Shown in pieces: positions 37,901-46,569 of a DNA stretch of 64,000 bases. The translations under genes were made by a program, and so were the position numbers. The notes below the pieces were generated by a model. The model searched no databases and had not been told where the DNA came from. It saw only the letters and a program-made list of their open reading frames with translations. Source of the DNA: an uncultured Crocinitomix sp. (GTDB lineage: Bacteria > Bacteroidota > Bacteroidia > Flavobacteriales_D > Crocinitomicaceae); NCBI GenBank assembly GCA_937136425.1, contig CAKZON010000086.1, positions 28,526 to 92,525 of the forward strand, read 5' to 3'. The first letter of the stretch is position 1. Every line of letters begins with the position of its first letter.

Positions 37901-40717
37901 CCTGCGGTTAGCGGAACCGAAACTATGGAAGCACACATGGATGGTCTGTTACTATCTGGACATGTCTCCGTTTCTAGTTTAACCAATGTAAAGGATGCTT
38001 TAGAAAAATTAAAAGGATTGCCAACCGCAAGGTTGGAAAGAGCCTTTGCCGAGCATTTGGATTTATGTAATTACCGCCTTGATGCTTGGATGACAGGATT
38101 AGTAAGTGAACGGCTGGAAAAACAGCAAAGCGCCGATAAAGGAATTTATTTAGGTGCCTTCGGAATTTTAGAAGACTTGAAACCAAATACCGATAATCCT
38201 GGAATTCACGTGGTAGAAGTGGATGGTAATCAAACCGAACTGCCAACATCTCCAGAAGTGGATAACGCTTTTAATTACATTGGAGATAAACCACTTATTC
38301 CGTTGAACAGAGATGTAAATAGTGGAAAAATTAAACCTGAACCAAGTAGTGACGATCAAAATCAAGGGTTCGTTCATGCACCATCTGTCAATCATGCGGT
38401 TACGGCAGCAATTTTGAGAGCAGGTTATCTGTCGCATAAAGAAGCTGGTTCGGATGATGATACCATGGCCGTGAACTTAACTTCGCAGCGGGTTAAACGA
38501 GCGCTTTATTATTTAGAAGGTATTCAAAACGGACAGAGCTTAGCAGCTATGTTAGGCTATCGTTTTGAACGTGAATTGCATGAGCGACCAGAGGATTTCG
38601 GAACGGATGACTTTAATCTTAATTTGGATCAATATATTTTGGATTTTCGTTTGGCTTATCCATTGACAACTGGTAGTGTAATTTCAAAAGACGAAACTAC
38701 TTCTGTTGAAAATCAGGAAGCAAGTAACGTAATTGACGGTCTCGCTTTATTGAACGATATTGAAGCTGATGCACCCCTTTTTGAGGGATTGTTAGCTACT
38801 ATGAATGGTGGTGTACCTGTCTTGCTCCCTGAAGAAACAGGAATAAGAAAGGCACTAGATAAAATTCAAAACGACATGGATGCAATCGCTGACCTTCTGC
38901 TTTCAGAAAGTGTCTACCAATTGGCGAAAGGAAATATTGAACGTTCAGGTGCTGTTTTGAAGGTGTTGGGCGAAGGTGGTTATATCCAAGAACCAGAAAT
39001 CATAAAAACACCACGGCAAGGCGCGGCTTTAACCCACCGTTTTGGAATTGAATTTGATCAAAGTTTAAGCGATTCGTCAATTTGGACGGTCACTGGAACG
39101 GCTCGTTCACATGCAGAACCAACATTGAACGGTTGGTTGTCAAAGCAATTGCCTTCACCAAATTCGATCATTTTTAACGTGACTTATGATACGGTTTCAA
39201 TTGGTGGAGATGGCATGGAGATTGTCACAGAAAATCCATTACAGCTAAATTTAAATGATTTGGAAATCGAACCCATTGACTTTATTTATTTAATGGGAGA
39301 CCAAGGTGGAAGTCAGGATGCTGCGGAATTATCTACTAGAATTGCCTATAATATCATCAAAAACGAGATAGCGGAGGACGGTATTAAAGTACGAATTTCA
39401 TATACAGATACAGCAGGCATTGATGCCGAAAGTGAATTATCACTTTTCCAAATTTTACCTTTGGTGAAAGAGCTAAAAACAATTATAGGGAATAGTCGTC
39501 CACTCAATTATGAAGATTATTTATTAGCAGCAAATGCGCAGGTTATTGAGAAACCAGACGTACTGACGTACTTAAGTACAAATGAAACGAGTGACCGATT
39601 GAAAGAAGTAACTGGAATAACGGCAGGATTTGATAATGACATGGATACATTAATTGCAAATCTAGAAAGTTTGATTACAACAGCGGGAGGACTAACTTAT
39701 CCAGTAGATCCGGCAGATCCTATTGATCCTGCAAATGAAGCGCCGATTGAGAATTTAAGAACTGAAATATTAAAAGGGGCATTTTTCGGTGTACCAAACA
39801 TATATCCTAGTTCAGTATTTAGTTATAGCGAAGAGGAACGTGATAATTTAGTTTCAATAGCGAACCGTTTAAAAGGAATATTGATAGAGCGCAAAGAAAA
39901 GGCAAATTCTTTATTGGGAGGGTTGGATACGCTGACTTCGGTAAAAGAAGTGAATCAAAATTTATCCAAAGCGAGTGAAGCAATCTTTGGAAGAGTATTT
40001 AAAGTGTATCCGAATTTTGAATTGTTAAATACGCTTGACGTGGAATTAACACGTTCGAATATCAATTTATTAGATGTGGCAGGAGAAATGGCGGTTGAAG
40101 AATGGGTTCAGGGAGTTGCGAAAGTAAAACCGCATGTAGCCAATTATCAACGAATGCGACTTTATTCAGATTCACTAACAGGGTCACAAGCAAGTGAATT
40201 AATTGTCACCCAATTGCCAGTAGAGGATACATTGACAGATCGTTGGATCGGAATGGCATTACCCGAAGGTTACAAAATCCCAGGAGACAATCTATCTCTT
40301 GTTCTTGAATTACCAGCAATAGAAGAAGCCACTAGTGGCCATGCGGGAATGGTATTGGATGAATGGGTAGAAACAATTCCTTACAAGGAGGTACATACGG
40401 GAGTTGCCATGCATTATAATGAACCCAATGCGGAAGCACCTAACAACCTGATAATGGCAGTAACCCCTGAAATTACAGGGCAATGGAAATGGGATGATTT
40501 AATGGATACCTTAAACGAAACCCTAAGCCTTGCTAAAAAACGAGCAGTTGAGCCAGATGATATCAAGAAAAAGATTTGGGGGCAGGCATTGCCAGCATTG
40601 GTAGCAGCAATTAGCGCAAATGATTCAACGCCGTCACTTGATTTTGCAAGAAATGTAGTGGATGCTGATAACGGTCAATATGGACATATTGCACCTTCGG
40701 ACTTTGCCGTTGAATAG
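34940..40717 (+). CDS. Uncharacterised 1,925-aa cassette protein with N-terminal coiled coil
   Basis: 1,925 residues with no signal peptide. Residues about 1-230 are a charged coiled coil. The conserved body begins at about 240 with 'PFLLLPVRVETRYMD', 'ELWVRIFPDDIAIHTHE' and 'GAWRALVGAYGPERGAWIA'. Later blocks are 'LPTARLERAFAEHLDLCNYRLD', 'GIYLGAFGILEDLKP', 'GFVHAPSVNHAVTAAILRAGYLSH' (each quoted in part), 'AAMLGYRFERELHE' and, near the end, 'VDEWVETIPYKEVHTGVAMHY'. A second Gln/Glu-rich helical stretch lies at about 870-990. I recall these blocks from big hypothetical proteins of Actinobacteria and Cyanobacteria, but know no function. It follows the 1,019-aa gene by 84 bases. Confidence 0.75.
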   Translation: MPNNQIANKQAQIESAREYVRSSRIKIADFEKQLQNLQEGSQTQQQKDALLRQWDDEMDLLDDYLLNLEGRIGGFLGTQEIQNYSQLHSQFNVLKNTQRSVAADLKKAKDALTKVEALEKRAILELNETAHQRFLTEIDIKIQASTQKISDLQRENPVDNDAVAAEQAVKADLSNKKQLKIQEHEVKEQALAGIVQTRTSKEGEVSQFSGSLAANAQALEMNLQEISQLNDPRYLINTFDDNTPFLLLPVRVETRYMDVKHVRREIEGDTAAGFSIPDRKELWVRIFPDDIAIHTHEKRLTTDEEIAGQTYWNLIWGESWNAEVPEGEIDPQLGAWRALVGAYGPERGAWIAKQTEPTNIHDDPFPTEDGPIFPTLDIKLSAWSEAAKSYVLPDRFVVRLYSDETNYREVVGSHIPDPLQMGMNPSEDEEGDFEQLEGAVQFPEEIKWLTDFKEAKNVGMGISIPLEPQEEVYIHRILVLGLKLTADKQEATGLFEELVENHHYTTGGFSLIPQGTPTNNTEGLKSGYERIITEAKESLKIEGKGELFSDETGLLEKSDGQWFADLMGVDQELVQHVFHANGTDVCEAIAMNRALWPATMGYFMKQMLHPHISTAERNRTRDFFNEYVLGRGKIPAFRVDSQPYGVITSSAFSRWNYGDSTSQNDAYYERLNQNLLKPMSAKWGEFAEEHVKHVQLNNEADDPSQHFLDILGLHASSVEFHQRFANGAHNMWNLWRFLNYSDADVPDGFPIISPAELNALLVSYSAELGFSMAEPPKIFELNFLIEQRLLNGPVIDGFTALPYSEIRGIQPFPDTGWNYIHWLTANTTTIPKIRAEDFDNIPGVALDQKPPKALLYLLLRHAYLQEYLNTSTGLLFAAGKVSSEAELEIELQGIVAATSLSEEEKAIVLKSVTEEVTITAKLQIKQQVEQEFSGTQNVARHQVRTREGQLLTQAQSNIQQTINSEYNNRISQYQSNQLKWDYLTEPVPAVSGTETMEAHMDGLLLSGHVSVSSLTNVKDALEKLKGLPTARLERAFAEHLDLCNYRLDAWMTGLVSERLEKQQSADKGIYLGAFGILEDLKPNTDNPGIHVVEVDGNQTELPTSPEVDNAFNYIGDKPLIPLNRDVNSGKIKPEPSSDDQNQGFVHAPSVNHAVTAAILRAGYLSHKEAGSDDDTMAVNLTSQRVKRALYYLEGIQNGQSLAAMLGYRFERELHERPEDFGTDDFNLNLDQYILDFRLAYPLTTGSVISKDETTSVENQEASNVIDGLALLNDIEADAPLFEGLLATMNGGVPVLLPEETGIRKALDKIQNDMDAIADLLLSESVYQLAKGNIERSGAVLKVLGEGGYIQEPEIIKTPRQGAALTHRFGIEFDQSLSDSSIWTVTGTARSHAEPTLNGWLSKQLPSPNSIIFNVTYDTVSIGGDGMEIVTENPLQLNLNDLEIEPIDFIYLMGDQGGSQDAAELSTRIAYNIIKNEIAEDGIKVRISYTDTAGIDAESELSLFQILPLVKELKTIIGNSRPLNYEDYLLAANAQVIEKPDVLTYLSTNETSDRLKEVTGITAGFDNDMDTLIANLESLITTAGGLTYPVDPADPIDPANEAPIENLRTEILKGAFFGVPNIYPSSVFSYSEEERDNLVSIANRLKGILIERKEKANSLLGGLDTLTSVKEVNQNLSKASEAIFGRVFKVYPNFELLNTLDVELTRSNINLLDVAGEMAVEEWVQGVAKVKPHVANYQRMRLYSDSLTGSQASELIVTQLPVEDTLTDRWIGMALPEGYKIPGDNLSLVLELPAIEEATSGHAGMVLDEWVETIPYKEVHTGVAMHYNEPNAEAPNNLIMAVTPEITGQWKWDDLMDTLNETLSLAKKRAVEPDDIKKKIWGQALPALVAAISANDSTPSLDFARNVVDADNGQYGHIAPSDFAVE

Positions 40718-40824
40718 GATTAAGATAGTAAAAAGAGAACAAAGAAAGCAGATAGGGAATGACATTGAGATCGAGGGTTGAGGCTCTCGAAACCCGAACC
40801 CCGAAAATATTAAAAAAGAAAATT

Positions 40825-42753
40825 ATGCCAACGACACCAGGAATAATTACATGGAACCGATTAGAACCAAGACCAAGAACGGAAGATTTTGATCGAACAT
40901 TACGAGCAGAAGTGCGTGATGCGCTTTGGATGATGACAAGACAATGGCAATTTGGCGAATATCAGGCGGAAGACACGGGATCTGCAATTTTTTCAAGAGT
41001 CCAAATCAAAAAAAACAAATTAAATATGCTGCAATTGGGCGGGAATAGCCCAGATAATATTCAAACAAACCTTCCTTTGGAAGCAGATGTTGAAAAAGAG
41101 CCCATTGAGTTTGACTTTTTGATGCGATTAGAAATGAGTCGTTATTGGGAAAAATTAATTTCTAAGAAGATAAAGAATGAAATTACAATCGATCCGGATG
41201 ATCCCGATAATGACGTTACGGTTGAAGAATTGATCGAAATCGTAATAGGCGAATTTAGAAAAACAGACGGGCCTGATGATTTGGATCTTAATTTTTACCT
41301 GCCAGCTGATGATGCTACAGCTAGTGCTGCCTTCTACAGTAACCCTGATTTATGGCATGCCACCGCAGCGCATACAAATGGACGTGCATTTGATGGATAT
41401 GAATTTTACCTATGGTTAAACGAAGGTGTTAATGATCCAACCGCTTTTATTACGGCAGACTTGAGTGTTAACGCGACTATTGAAATAGCAGTGCTCGCGA
41501 TTATTACTGCCTCGAAAACGTCTTTTATAAGTTGGTTTAATAAAAATTATGCGCAGCCTTCTTCTGATTCTGCATGGAATTCGAGCCAGTTGGAGTACCA
41601 ATTTACTGTTGCTGCACCTCGAACTACGGATGATGAACCCGAAACAACAGACGTTCTTGTCTCGGAGGAATATTATCAAGGCAGTTTAGATTGGTTCGCT
41701 TTTGAATATGAAAAGGATTCCGATAATTATGATATTGAATTGGAAGATTTTGATCCCTCTTTTATCTCAGAAGAAAATTTTACACTTGTTCCTTCTGCAG
41801 TTAAATTTGCGGGGATGCCAAATCCGCGTTGGTGGGAAATGGAGGATCGTAAAGTTGATTTAGGAGATGTAAATCCTTCTACTTCAGATACGGCCAAAAT
41901 TATTTATGCGGAATTTGGATTAATTTATAGCAATGATTGGATGATTTTCCCACATACGGTTGAGGCCGGAAGTTTATGTGAAATCTCGAATATTGTGGTC
42001 ACGGATTGTTTTGGACAAGAAACAAAGGTCTTGTCTGCAAATGGTGAAAGTGAATTAGAGGGTGAAGTTTATGATGATGATTGGAAACGTTGGTCTTTCT
42101 TTGGGTTAAGTACAAAAGGAGATGATCCAACAATCCCAGATACGCGTCTATTTATCCCTCCTGTCGCAGGTCAAGTTTTGGAAAGCGATCCAATCGAATC
42201 AATTAACTTTATTCGAGACGAAATGGCGAATATGGTTTGGGGAATTGAGAAAATTGTTCCAAACGGACTAAGTGGTGGCGTAGATGGATACGAAACAGCA
42301 CTTAAACATGTCGATTTCTTAAAAACGTTGGCTGTCGGAGAAGTGCCTGATTTGGTTGATAATGATGCCGTGATTAAATATAAATTGGCAAATTCAGTTC
42401 CGGAAAATTGGATTCCATTTGTGCCTAAAAAATTGGACGAACCTTCTCGCATAAGTCATAAAATACAACTACAACGAGCGGCATTACCACGGTATATTGA
42501 TGGGCTTGATGTAGAGCGAATCCGACCACGAACTGCATTGTTGCGAACTAATTTTGACAGTCTAACCGAATCTTGGAATGCATACTTCATTCATGAAAAT
42601 GAAGTGCCTCGGGCTGGAGCAATCGTTAAACGAACTTGGCAGCGTACTCGTACAGAAAATGGAACGGTAGTTACTTGGGTAGGTCGAAGAAAAACAACAG
42701 GACGGGGCGAAGGAAGCAGTAACCTTTCCTTTGACAATATTGAGGATAAATAA
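40825..42753 (+). CDS. Uncharacterised cassette protein (about 642 aa), last gene of the cassette
   Basis: I place the start at ATG 40825 ('MPTTPGIITWNRLEPRPR') because the conserved sequence begins there after an A-rich leader; the frame is open from 40759 (664 residues). N-terminal blocks are 'TWNRLEPRPRTEDFDRTL' and 'AEVRDALWMMTRQWQFGEYQ' with 'EDTGSAIFSRV'. The end has 'RPRTALLRTNFDSLTESWNAYFI', 'ENEVPRAGAIVKRTWQR' and 'VGRRKTTGRGEGSSNL' (each quoted in part). There is no signal peptide, membrane helix or recognised catalytic motif. These blocks also occur, as I recall, in hypothetical proteins beside DUF6603 genes in Actinobacteria. The strong conservation of basic and aromatic residues in the ends suggests contact with the other cassette proteins. 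Confidence 0.75.
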   Translation: MPTTPGIITWNRLEPRPRTEDFDRTLRAEVRDALWMMTRQWQFGEYQAEDTGSAIFSRVQIKKNKLNMLQLGGNSPDNIQTNLPLEADVEKEPIEFDFLMRLEMSRYWEKLISKKIKNEITIDPDDPDNDVTVEELIEIVIGEFRKTDGPDDLDLNFYLPADDATASAAFYSNPDLWHATAAHTNGRAFDGYEFYLWLNEGVNDPTAFITADLSVNATIEIAVLAIITASKTSFISWFNKNYAQPSSDSAWNSSQLEYQFTVAAPRTTDDEPETTDVLVSEEYYQGSLDWFAFEYEKDSDNYDIELEDFDPSFISEENFTLVPSAVKFAGMPNPRWWEMEDRKVDLGDVNPSTSDTAKIIYAEFGLIYSNDWMIFPHTVEAGSLCEISNIVVTDCFGQETKVLSANGESELEGEVYDDDWKRWSFFGLSTKGDDPTIPDTRLFIPPVAGQVLESDPIESINFIRDEMANMVWGIEKIVPNGLSGGVDGYETALKHVDFLKTLAVGEVPDLVDNDAVIKYKLANSVPENWIPFVPKKLDEPSRISHKIQLQRAALPRYIDGLDVERIRPRTALLRTNFDSLTESWNAYFIHENEVPRAGAIVKRTWQRTRTENGTVVTWVGRRKTTGRGEGSSNLSFDNIEDK

Positions 42754-42815
42754 GCCTATTTGGAATTCTTCACTTTGTTGTTGATTCAGGTATGGAGGAT
42801 TATCCAACGGCTAAA

Positions 42816-42832
42816 GAAAAACCAGTCACTTC
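42816..42832 (+). repeat. 17-bp direct repeat, copy 1
   Basis: GAAAAACCAGTCACTTC occurs here and again exactly at 42893-42909, both just after the cassette. Confidence 0.55.
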
Positions 42833-42892
42833 TTCCGCTTCGCAGAGCTTCGGCCAAATAAGGCGCGTGATTTCTAGTAGAAACAATTAAAC

Positions 42893-42946
42893 GAAAAACC
42901 AGTCACTTCGAGTGATTTTTTTAAGAAATCGTATCGAGAAGGACTT
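42893..42946 (+). repeat. 17-bp direct repeat copy 2 with adjoining imperfect hairpin (REP-like)
   Basis: The second exact copy of the 17-bp repeat (42893-42909) runs into an imperfect inverted repeat in which GTCACTTCGAGTGATTT faces AAATCGTATCGAGAAG. Intergenic sequences of this form (CACTTCGAGTG ... TATCGAGAAG) are, as I recall, scattered in many Bacteroidota genomes, like REP elements. It could also serve to end the cassette transcript. Confidence 0.45.
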
Positions 42947-43040
42947 GTTTTTCGTATCTTAGCTTATAAGTAGTTGATCCAAACACAGCATTGCTATTCC
43001 TTTATAATTAATGTGTTGTAATCGGTTAAAATCATGCGGT

Positions 43041-45083
43041 ATGGGAAAATATAGACTTTTAATATTCACATTTTTAATCTTTGGCAAAGTTCATTCGCAA
43101 GAAGCAGTTTTTGATTGGGCGGGTTCAATTGGTTCTGGAAGTTTGGATCGTGTCCAAGATATGACTGTAGATGAATTTGGGAACACATATATCACAGGTA
43201 GTTTCCAAAATACAATTGATTTTGATCCTGGTGTTGGGGTCAATGAATTAACGGCAATTGCAGACGACATCTACATTGCTAAGTATAATATATTAGGTGA
43301 GTTAGAGTGGTGTACGTCGTTTGGAAGTTCGAGCTTATGCGTGGCTTACTCCGTTTGTGCCAAAGACGGTTTTGTATATATCACCGGTGGATTTGCGGAG
43401 ATGGTTGATTTTGACCCAGGTCCAGGGGTGTTTGAATTGGATGCCGGAACCAATGCTGATATTTTCGTGTTAAAATTGGATGCTGATGGTAATTTCGAAT
43501 GGGCAAATGCGAACGGTGATGCTCTGCCAGACACAGGCAGAGCAATAACAGTTGACGAAATAGGTAATATTTATGCTGTAGGCATCTATGAAGGAACAGT
43601 CGATTTTGATCCAGGAGTTGGTGTTTTTGATATAACTTCAGCAGGAGATAGAGACGTTTTCATTCAAAAATTGAATTCAGATGGTGATTTGATATGGGTA
43701 AAATCAATCGGAGGAACTGCTGAGGAAAAGGTTTGGTCAGTAGAGGTGGATGCCAGTTCAAATGTTTATGTCGGCGGAAATTATGCTGGCACCTGTGACT
43801 TTGATCCGGGAGTACCAACTTATCCTTTTACAGCATTGGGCTTCTGGGATGATTTTATACTAAAATTGGATGCTGATGGTGATTTTGTCTGGGCTGGTAC
43901 ATTTGGTGGAGAAGCTGGAGATACTTATGAAAGGATGGATCTTGATAGTGATGGAAATATTTACTCAATAGGAAGTGTTACGCTTACAATGGATATTGAA
44001 CCAGGTCCTGGAGTAACTGAATTAACTTCGAGCGGATCAACGGATTTTTTCATTCAAAAATTGGACATGGATGGTAATCTTTTATGGGCTAAACAAATTG
44101 GTGGAACAGAACAGGATAGAGGGTATGACTTAAAATTGGACGCGTCAAATAATATTTACGTTACAGGGCTTTTTGCTGGTACAGTTGATTTTGACCCTAA
44201 TGCAGGTGTAACTAATTTAACATCTGAAGGTTCTGCGGATATCTTCATCCAGAAATTGGATCAAGATGGTAATTTTATCTGGGCCCAAACTATGGGCGGA
44301 ACAGATATAGATCAAGGCTTTGCAATAGATGTTGACCCGGAAAGTAACGTCTATGTTGCAGGGAATTATAAGCTCACTGTTGACTTTGATCCTGGTGCGG
44401 GTGAATTTAACTTGGAATCAATCGGTAACGCGGATATTTACTTTCTAAAACTAAACGCCTGCTCACCAAGTGCAACAACCGACGAAATCACCTCATGTAT
44501 TTCTTACACGTGGACAGACGGTGTTACTTATTACGAAGATAATAACTCTGCAACGCAAAATTTATTAAATATTGATGGCTGTGACAGCATTGTAACGCTT
44601 GATTTAACAATTAATGAGGTTGATATAACAACAACTGCTATTGGCGGAGTTATAACTTCCAACGAAACCGGAGCTGTATACAGGTGGTTAGACTGTAATA
44701 ATGATTATTCAGAAATTGATGGGGAGTCAAGTGCAAATTATACCCCAACAGAAGATGGTGATTATGCTGTTGAAGTAACAGTTGGGGAATGTGTGGATAC
44801 TTCAGAATGTGTTTCTATTGATGGGGTTGGTGTTTCGGAAGAAGCATTGTTGGATAACATTACTATTTACCCTAATCCAAATAATGGATTAGTTAATATT
44901 GATTTAAGACATATACAAGATGCTGCGGTTAAGGTTTATTCTGCAAATGGTAGTTTGGTTTATCAGGTTAATGATATCGCTAACCAATTCTATTCATTTG
45001 AATTAGATGTTCAGTCTGGAATTTATTTTGTTGAAACGCAAACATCTCTTGGTTTAAGACAGTTTAAATTGATTGTTGAGTAA
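43041..45083 (+). CDS. Secreted SBBP-repeat beta-propeller protein with T9SS sorting domain
   Basis: I choose ATG 43041 (680 residues) because a signal peptide follows directly ('LLIFTFLIFGKVHSQ'); the open frame begins 30 bases earlier. Residues about 25-480 are seven or so repeats of about 62 residues, each with 'DFDPG' and 'D-x-FIQKLD-x-DGN-x-x-WA', i.e. SBBP-type blades. A cysteine-containing Ig-like region follows ('TSCISYTWTDG'). The last 75 residues ('TIYPNPNNGLVNIDL' to 'FKLIVE') are a type A T9SS C-terminal sorting domain. The protein is therefore exported by Sec, passed through the T9SS and attached to the cell surface or released. The ligand is unknown. Confidence 0.88.
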   Translation: MGKYRLLIFTFLIFGKVHSQEAVFDWAGSIGSGSLDRVQDMTVDEFGNTYITGSFQNTIDFDPGVGVNELTAIADDIYIAKYNILGELEWCTSFGSSSLCVAYSVCAKDGFVYITGGFAEMVDFDPGPGVFELDAGTNADIFVLKLDADGNFEWANANGDALPDTGRAITVDEIGNIYAVGIYEGTVDFDPGVGVFDITSAGDRDVFIQKLNSDGDLIWVKSIGGTAEEKVWSVEVDASSNVYVGGNYAGTCDFDPGVPTYPFTALGFWDDFILKLDADGDFVWAGTFGGEAGDTYERMDLDSDGNIYSIGSVTLTMDIEPGPGVTELTSSGSTDFFIQKLDMDGNLLWAKQIGGTEQDRGYDLKLDASNNIYVTGLFAGTVDFDPNAGVTNLTSEGSADIFIQKLDQDGNFIWAQTMGGTDIDQGFAIDVDPESNVYVAGNYKLTVDFDPGAGEFNLESIGNADIYFLKLNACSPSATTDEITSCISYTWTDGVTYYEDNNSATQNLLNIDGCDSIVTLDLTINEVDITTTAIGGVITSNETGAVYRWLDCNNDYSEIDGESSANYTPTEDGDYAVEVTVGECVDTSECVSIDGVGVSEEALLDNITIYPNPNNGLVNIDLRHIQDAAVKVYSANGSLVYQVNDIANQFYSFELDVQSGIYFVETQTSLGLRQFKLIVE

Positions 45084-45190
45084 ATGTTGATCGGCATATT
45101 ATCTATGCCTCTAATCTCTTTTTTTGATGTACTATAGTTCTATAGGGAGAATATGCTGTTTAAAGATAAGAATAAGTGTGAAAAACAAAA

Positions 45191-45216
45191 AGCCCCAACT
45201 TCTAAGATCGGGGCCT
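45191..45216 (-). terminator. Distal rho-independent terminator of the tRNA transcript
   Basis: On the minus strand GGCCCCGAT...TTGGGGCT forms a hairpin followed by TTTTTG. It is the second of two tandem terminators after the tRNA genes. Confidence 0.65.
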
Positions 45217-45267
45217 TTCTACTTGCAAGAAATGGAAGCTCCTGCAAGGTGCTTTAAATGACTAAAA

Positions 45268-45298
45268 AACCCCGACATCTAAAAGATAATCGGGGTTC
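45268..45298 (-). terminator. Rho-independent terminator directly after tRNA-Leu
   Basis: On the minus strand AACCCCGATTATCT pairs with AGATGTCGGGGTT and is followed by a T run. It begins within 6 bases of the tRNA-Leu 3' end. Confidence 0.85.
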
Positions 45299-45302
45299 TT
45301 CG

Positions 45303-45386
45303 TACTCGAGGCGGGACTTGAACCCGCACGTCCTAATGGACACAAGATTTTAAGTCTTGCGTGTCTACCAATTCCACCACTCGAGC
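45303..45386 (-). tRNA. tRNA-Leu (anticodon TAA)
   Basis: The minus strand begins GCTCGAG and folds into a cloverleaf: D-arm 'TGGTGGAATTGGTAGACAC', anticodon stem CAAGA/TCTTG with loop containing TAA, a long variable arm of class II type, 'GGTTCAAGTCC' in the T-arm, and 3' CTCGAGT plus discriminator A. The CCA is not encoded. Pair 1-72 is G-U. Confidence 0.95.
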
Positions 45387-45451
45387 ATAATTATTATTAA
45401 AGCTTCGTTAATGTGTTGTCTAAAGACTAAACATTAATTGAAGTTCAGTTG

Positions 45452-45524
45452 AGCGGGAGACGGGGCTCAAACCCGCGACCTCCACCTTGGCAAGGTGGCG
45501 CTCTATCAACTGAGCTACTCTCGC
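45452..45524 (-). tRNA. tRNA-Gly (anticodon GCC)
   Basis: The minus strand begins GCGAGAG. It has D-arm 'TAGCTCAGTTGATAGAGC', anticodon stem CACCT/AGGTG with loop TTGCCAA, T-arm 'GCGGGTTTGAGCCCCGT', and 3' CTCCCGC with discriminator T. The CCA is not encoded. Acceptor position 4:69 is an A-C mismatch. It is cotranscribed with tRNA-Leu, 65 bases upstream of it. Confidence 0.94.
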
Positions 45525-45639
45525 TTATTATGCTTTTTCTAACAAAGAACTTTTTCTTTGCGGGCGACAAATATATGACTAATTCTTTAAAACAAAAAAC
45601 AATTTGAAATTAATTTTTCACTTAATTCTGTCAAATCTA

Positions 45640-46533
45640 TTATTTCGACTTTTTATTCGAATATTTACGGTGCATTTGATGAATCATACCGTCTGATAAT
45701 CCGATCTTTGGCACCAATAGTTCCTCACACTCCAATTTTTTAATAATTTTTAGAAAAATTTTCGTCGCAGGCACAATTACGTCTGCTCGGTCGGGTTTAA
45801 GTTTATATTTCGATATCCTTTTGGATAAACTTAACGACCTTAAATCAACACTCAAGTCTTTTAATTCTTTAACCGGAATCGCCTCGTTTCCTTTTTTACC
45901 AAGTAGTTTATGAATCTTATTAATGTTTCCGCCAGTAGCAAATACTAAATAATCTTTATTTGGCCGCACATTCTTACTTAGCCAATTTTCAATTTTAGGC
46001 CAAATATCACCTTCAACTTTATCTTTTAGCATTCGTATTGTGCCAATCTTGAATGATTTTGCATTTGTCTTTTCCCCTTTATAGAAAATAGAAATTTCTG
46101 TACTACCACCACCAACATCAATAACTATGAATGGTTGGCTCAAATCGTAGTCATCAACCAATAAAAAGCTTGAAAAGATTATGCTGGCCTCTTGATCTCC
46201 ATCAATAATTTCCAATGATACACCTGTTTCATTTTTAATCATTGCTTGTATGTCTTTGCCGTTGGATGCTTCACGCATTGCTGACGTTGCGCAAGCTCTC
46301 AATTCAACAACATCAAACACTTCTGCAATTAACTTGAATGCGAGCATTGATTTTTTAAACTCTGTAGCTTTTTGCTTAGAAATAAGGCCGTTTTCGAAAA
46401 CTTCTAATCCCAATCGCAAAGGAATACGCGTATAAGAGATTTTTTTGACTAATGATCCTTCATTAGCCTCAGCAACTTCACCGATTAATAGTCGCGCGGC
46501 GTTGGTTCCAACATCTATTGCCCCAAATTTCAT
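45640..46533 (-). CDS. ppx: Exopolyphosphatase (Ppx/GppA family)
   Basis: 297 residues, i.e. only the two ASKHA-fold ATPase-like domains; the extra C-terminal domains of the E. coli enzyme (about 510 residues) are absent, as is usual in Bacteroidota. Visible motifs are 'AIDVGTNAARLLIGE' at the N-terminus (phosphate loop 1) and 'VIDVGGGSTEISIF' (about 140-153, phosphate loop 2), with the catalytic glutamate near 'ATSAMREASNG'. It releases phosphate from polyphosphate or hydrolyses pppGpp. It is 36 bases downstream of ppk1 on the same strand, a synthesis/degradation pair. Confidence 0.93.
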   Translation of the reverse strand: MKFGAIDVGTNAARLLIGEVAEANEGSLVKKISYTRIPLRLGLEVFENGLISKQKATEFKKSMLAFKLIAEVFDVVELRACATSAMREASNGKDIQAMIKNETGVSLEIIDGDQEASIIFSSFLLVDDYDLSQPFIVIDVGGGSTEISIFYKGEKTNAKSFKIGTIRMLKDKVEGDIWPKIENWLSKNVRPNKDYLVFATGGNINKIHKLLGKKGNEAIPVKELKDLSVDLRSLSLSKRISKYKLKPDRADVIVPATKIFLKIIKKLECEELLVPKIGLSDGMIHQMHRKYSNKKSK

Positions 46534-46569
46534 AATAGTAATTAAAGGTTTTTAGCGCATTGATTCACG

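Noticed and set aside
17799..42753. The giant-protein cassette as a contractile injection system, T6SS or Tc toxin cluster
   Set aside because: No sheath, tube, baseplate, spike, AAA+ ATPase or Rhs/TcB-like sequences are present; the giant proteins match none of these by eye.
45303..45524. tRNA genes as an attachment site for a genomic island covering the giant cassette
   Set aside because: No integrase and no duplicated tRNA 3' end was seen near the other cassette edge.
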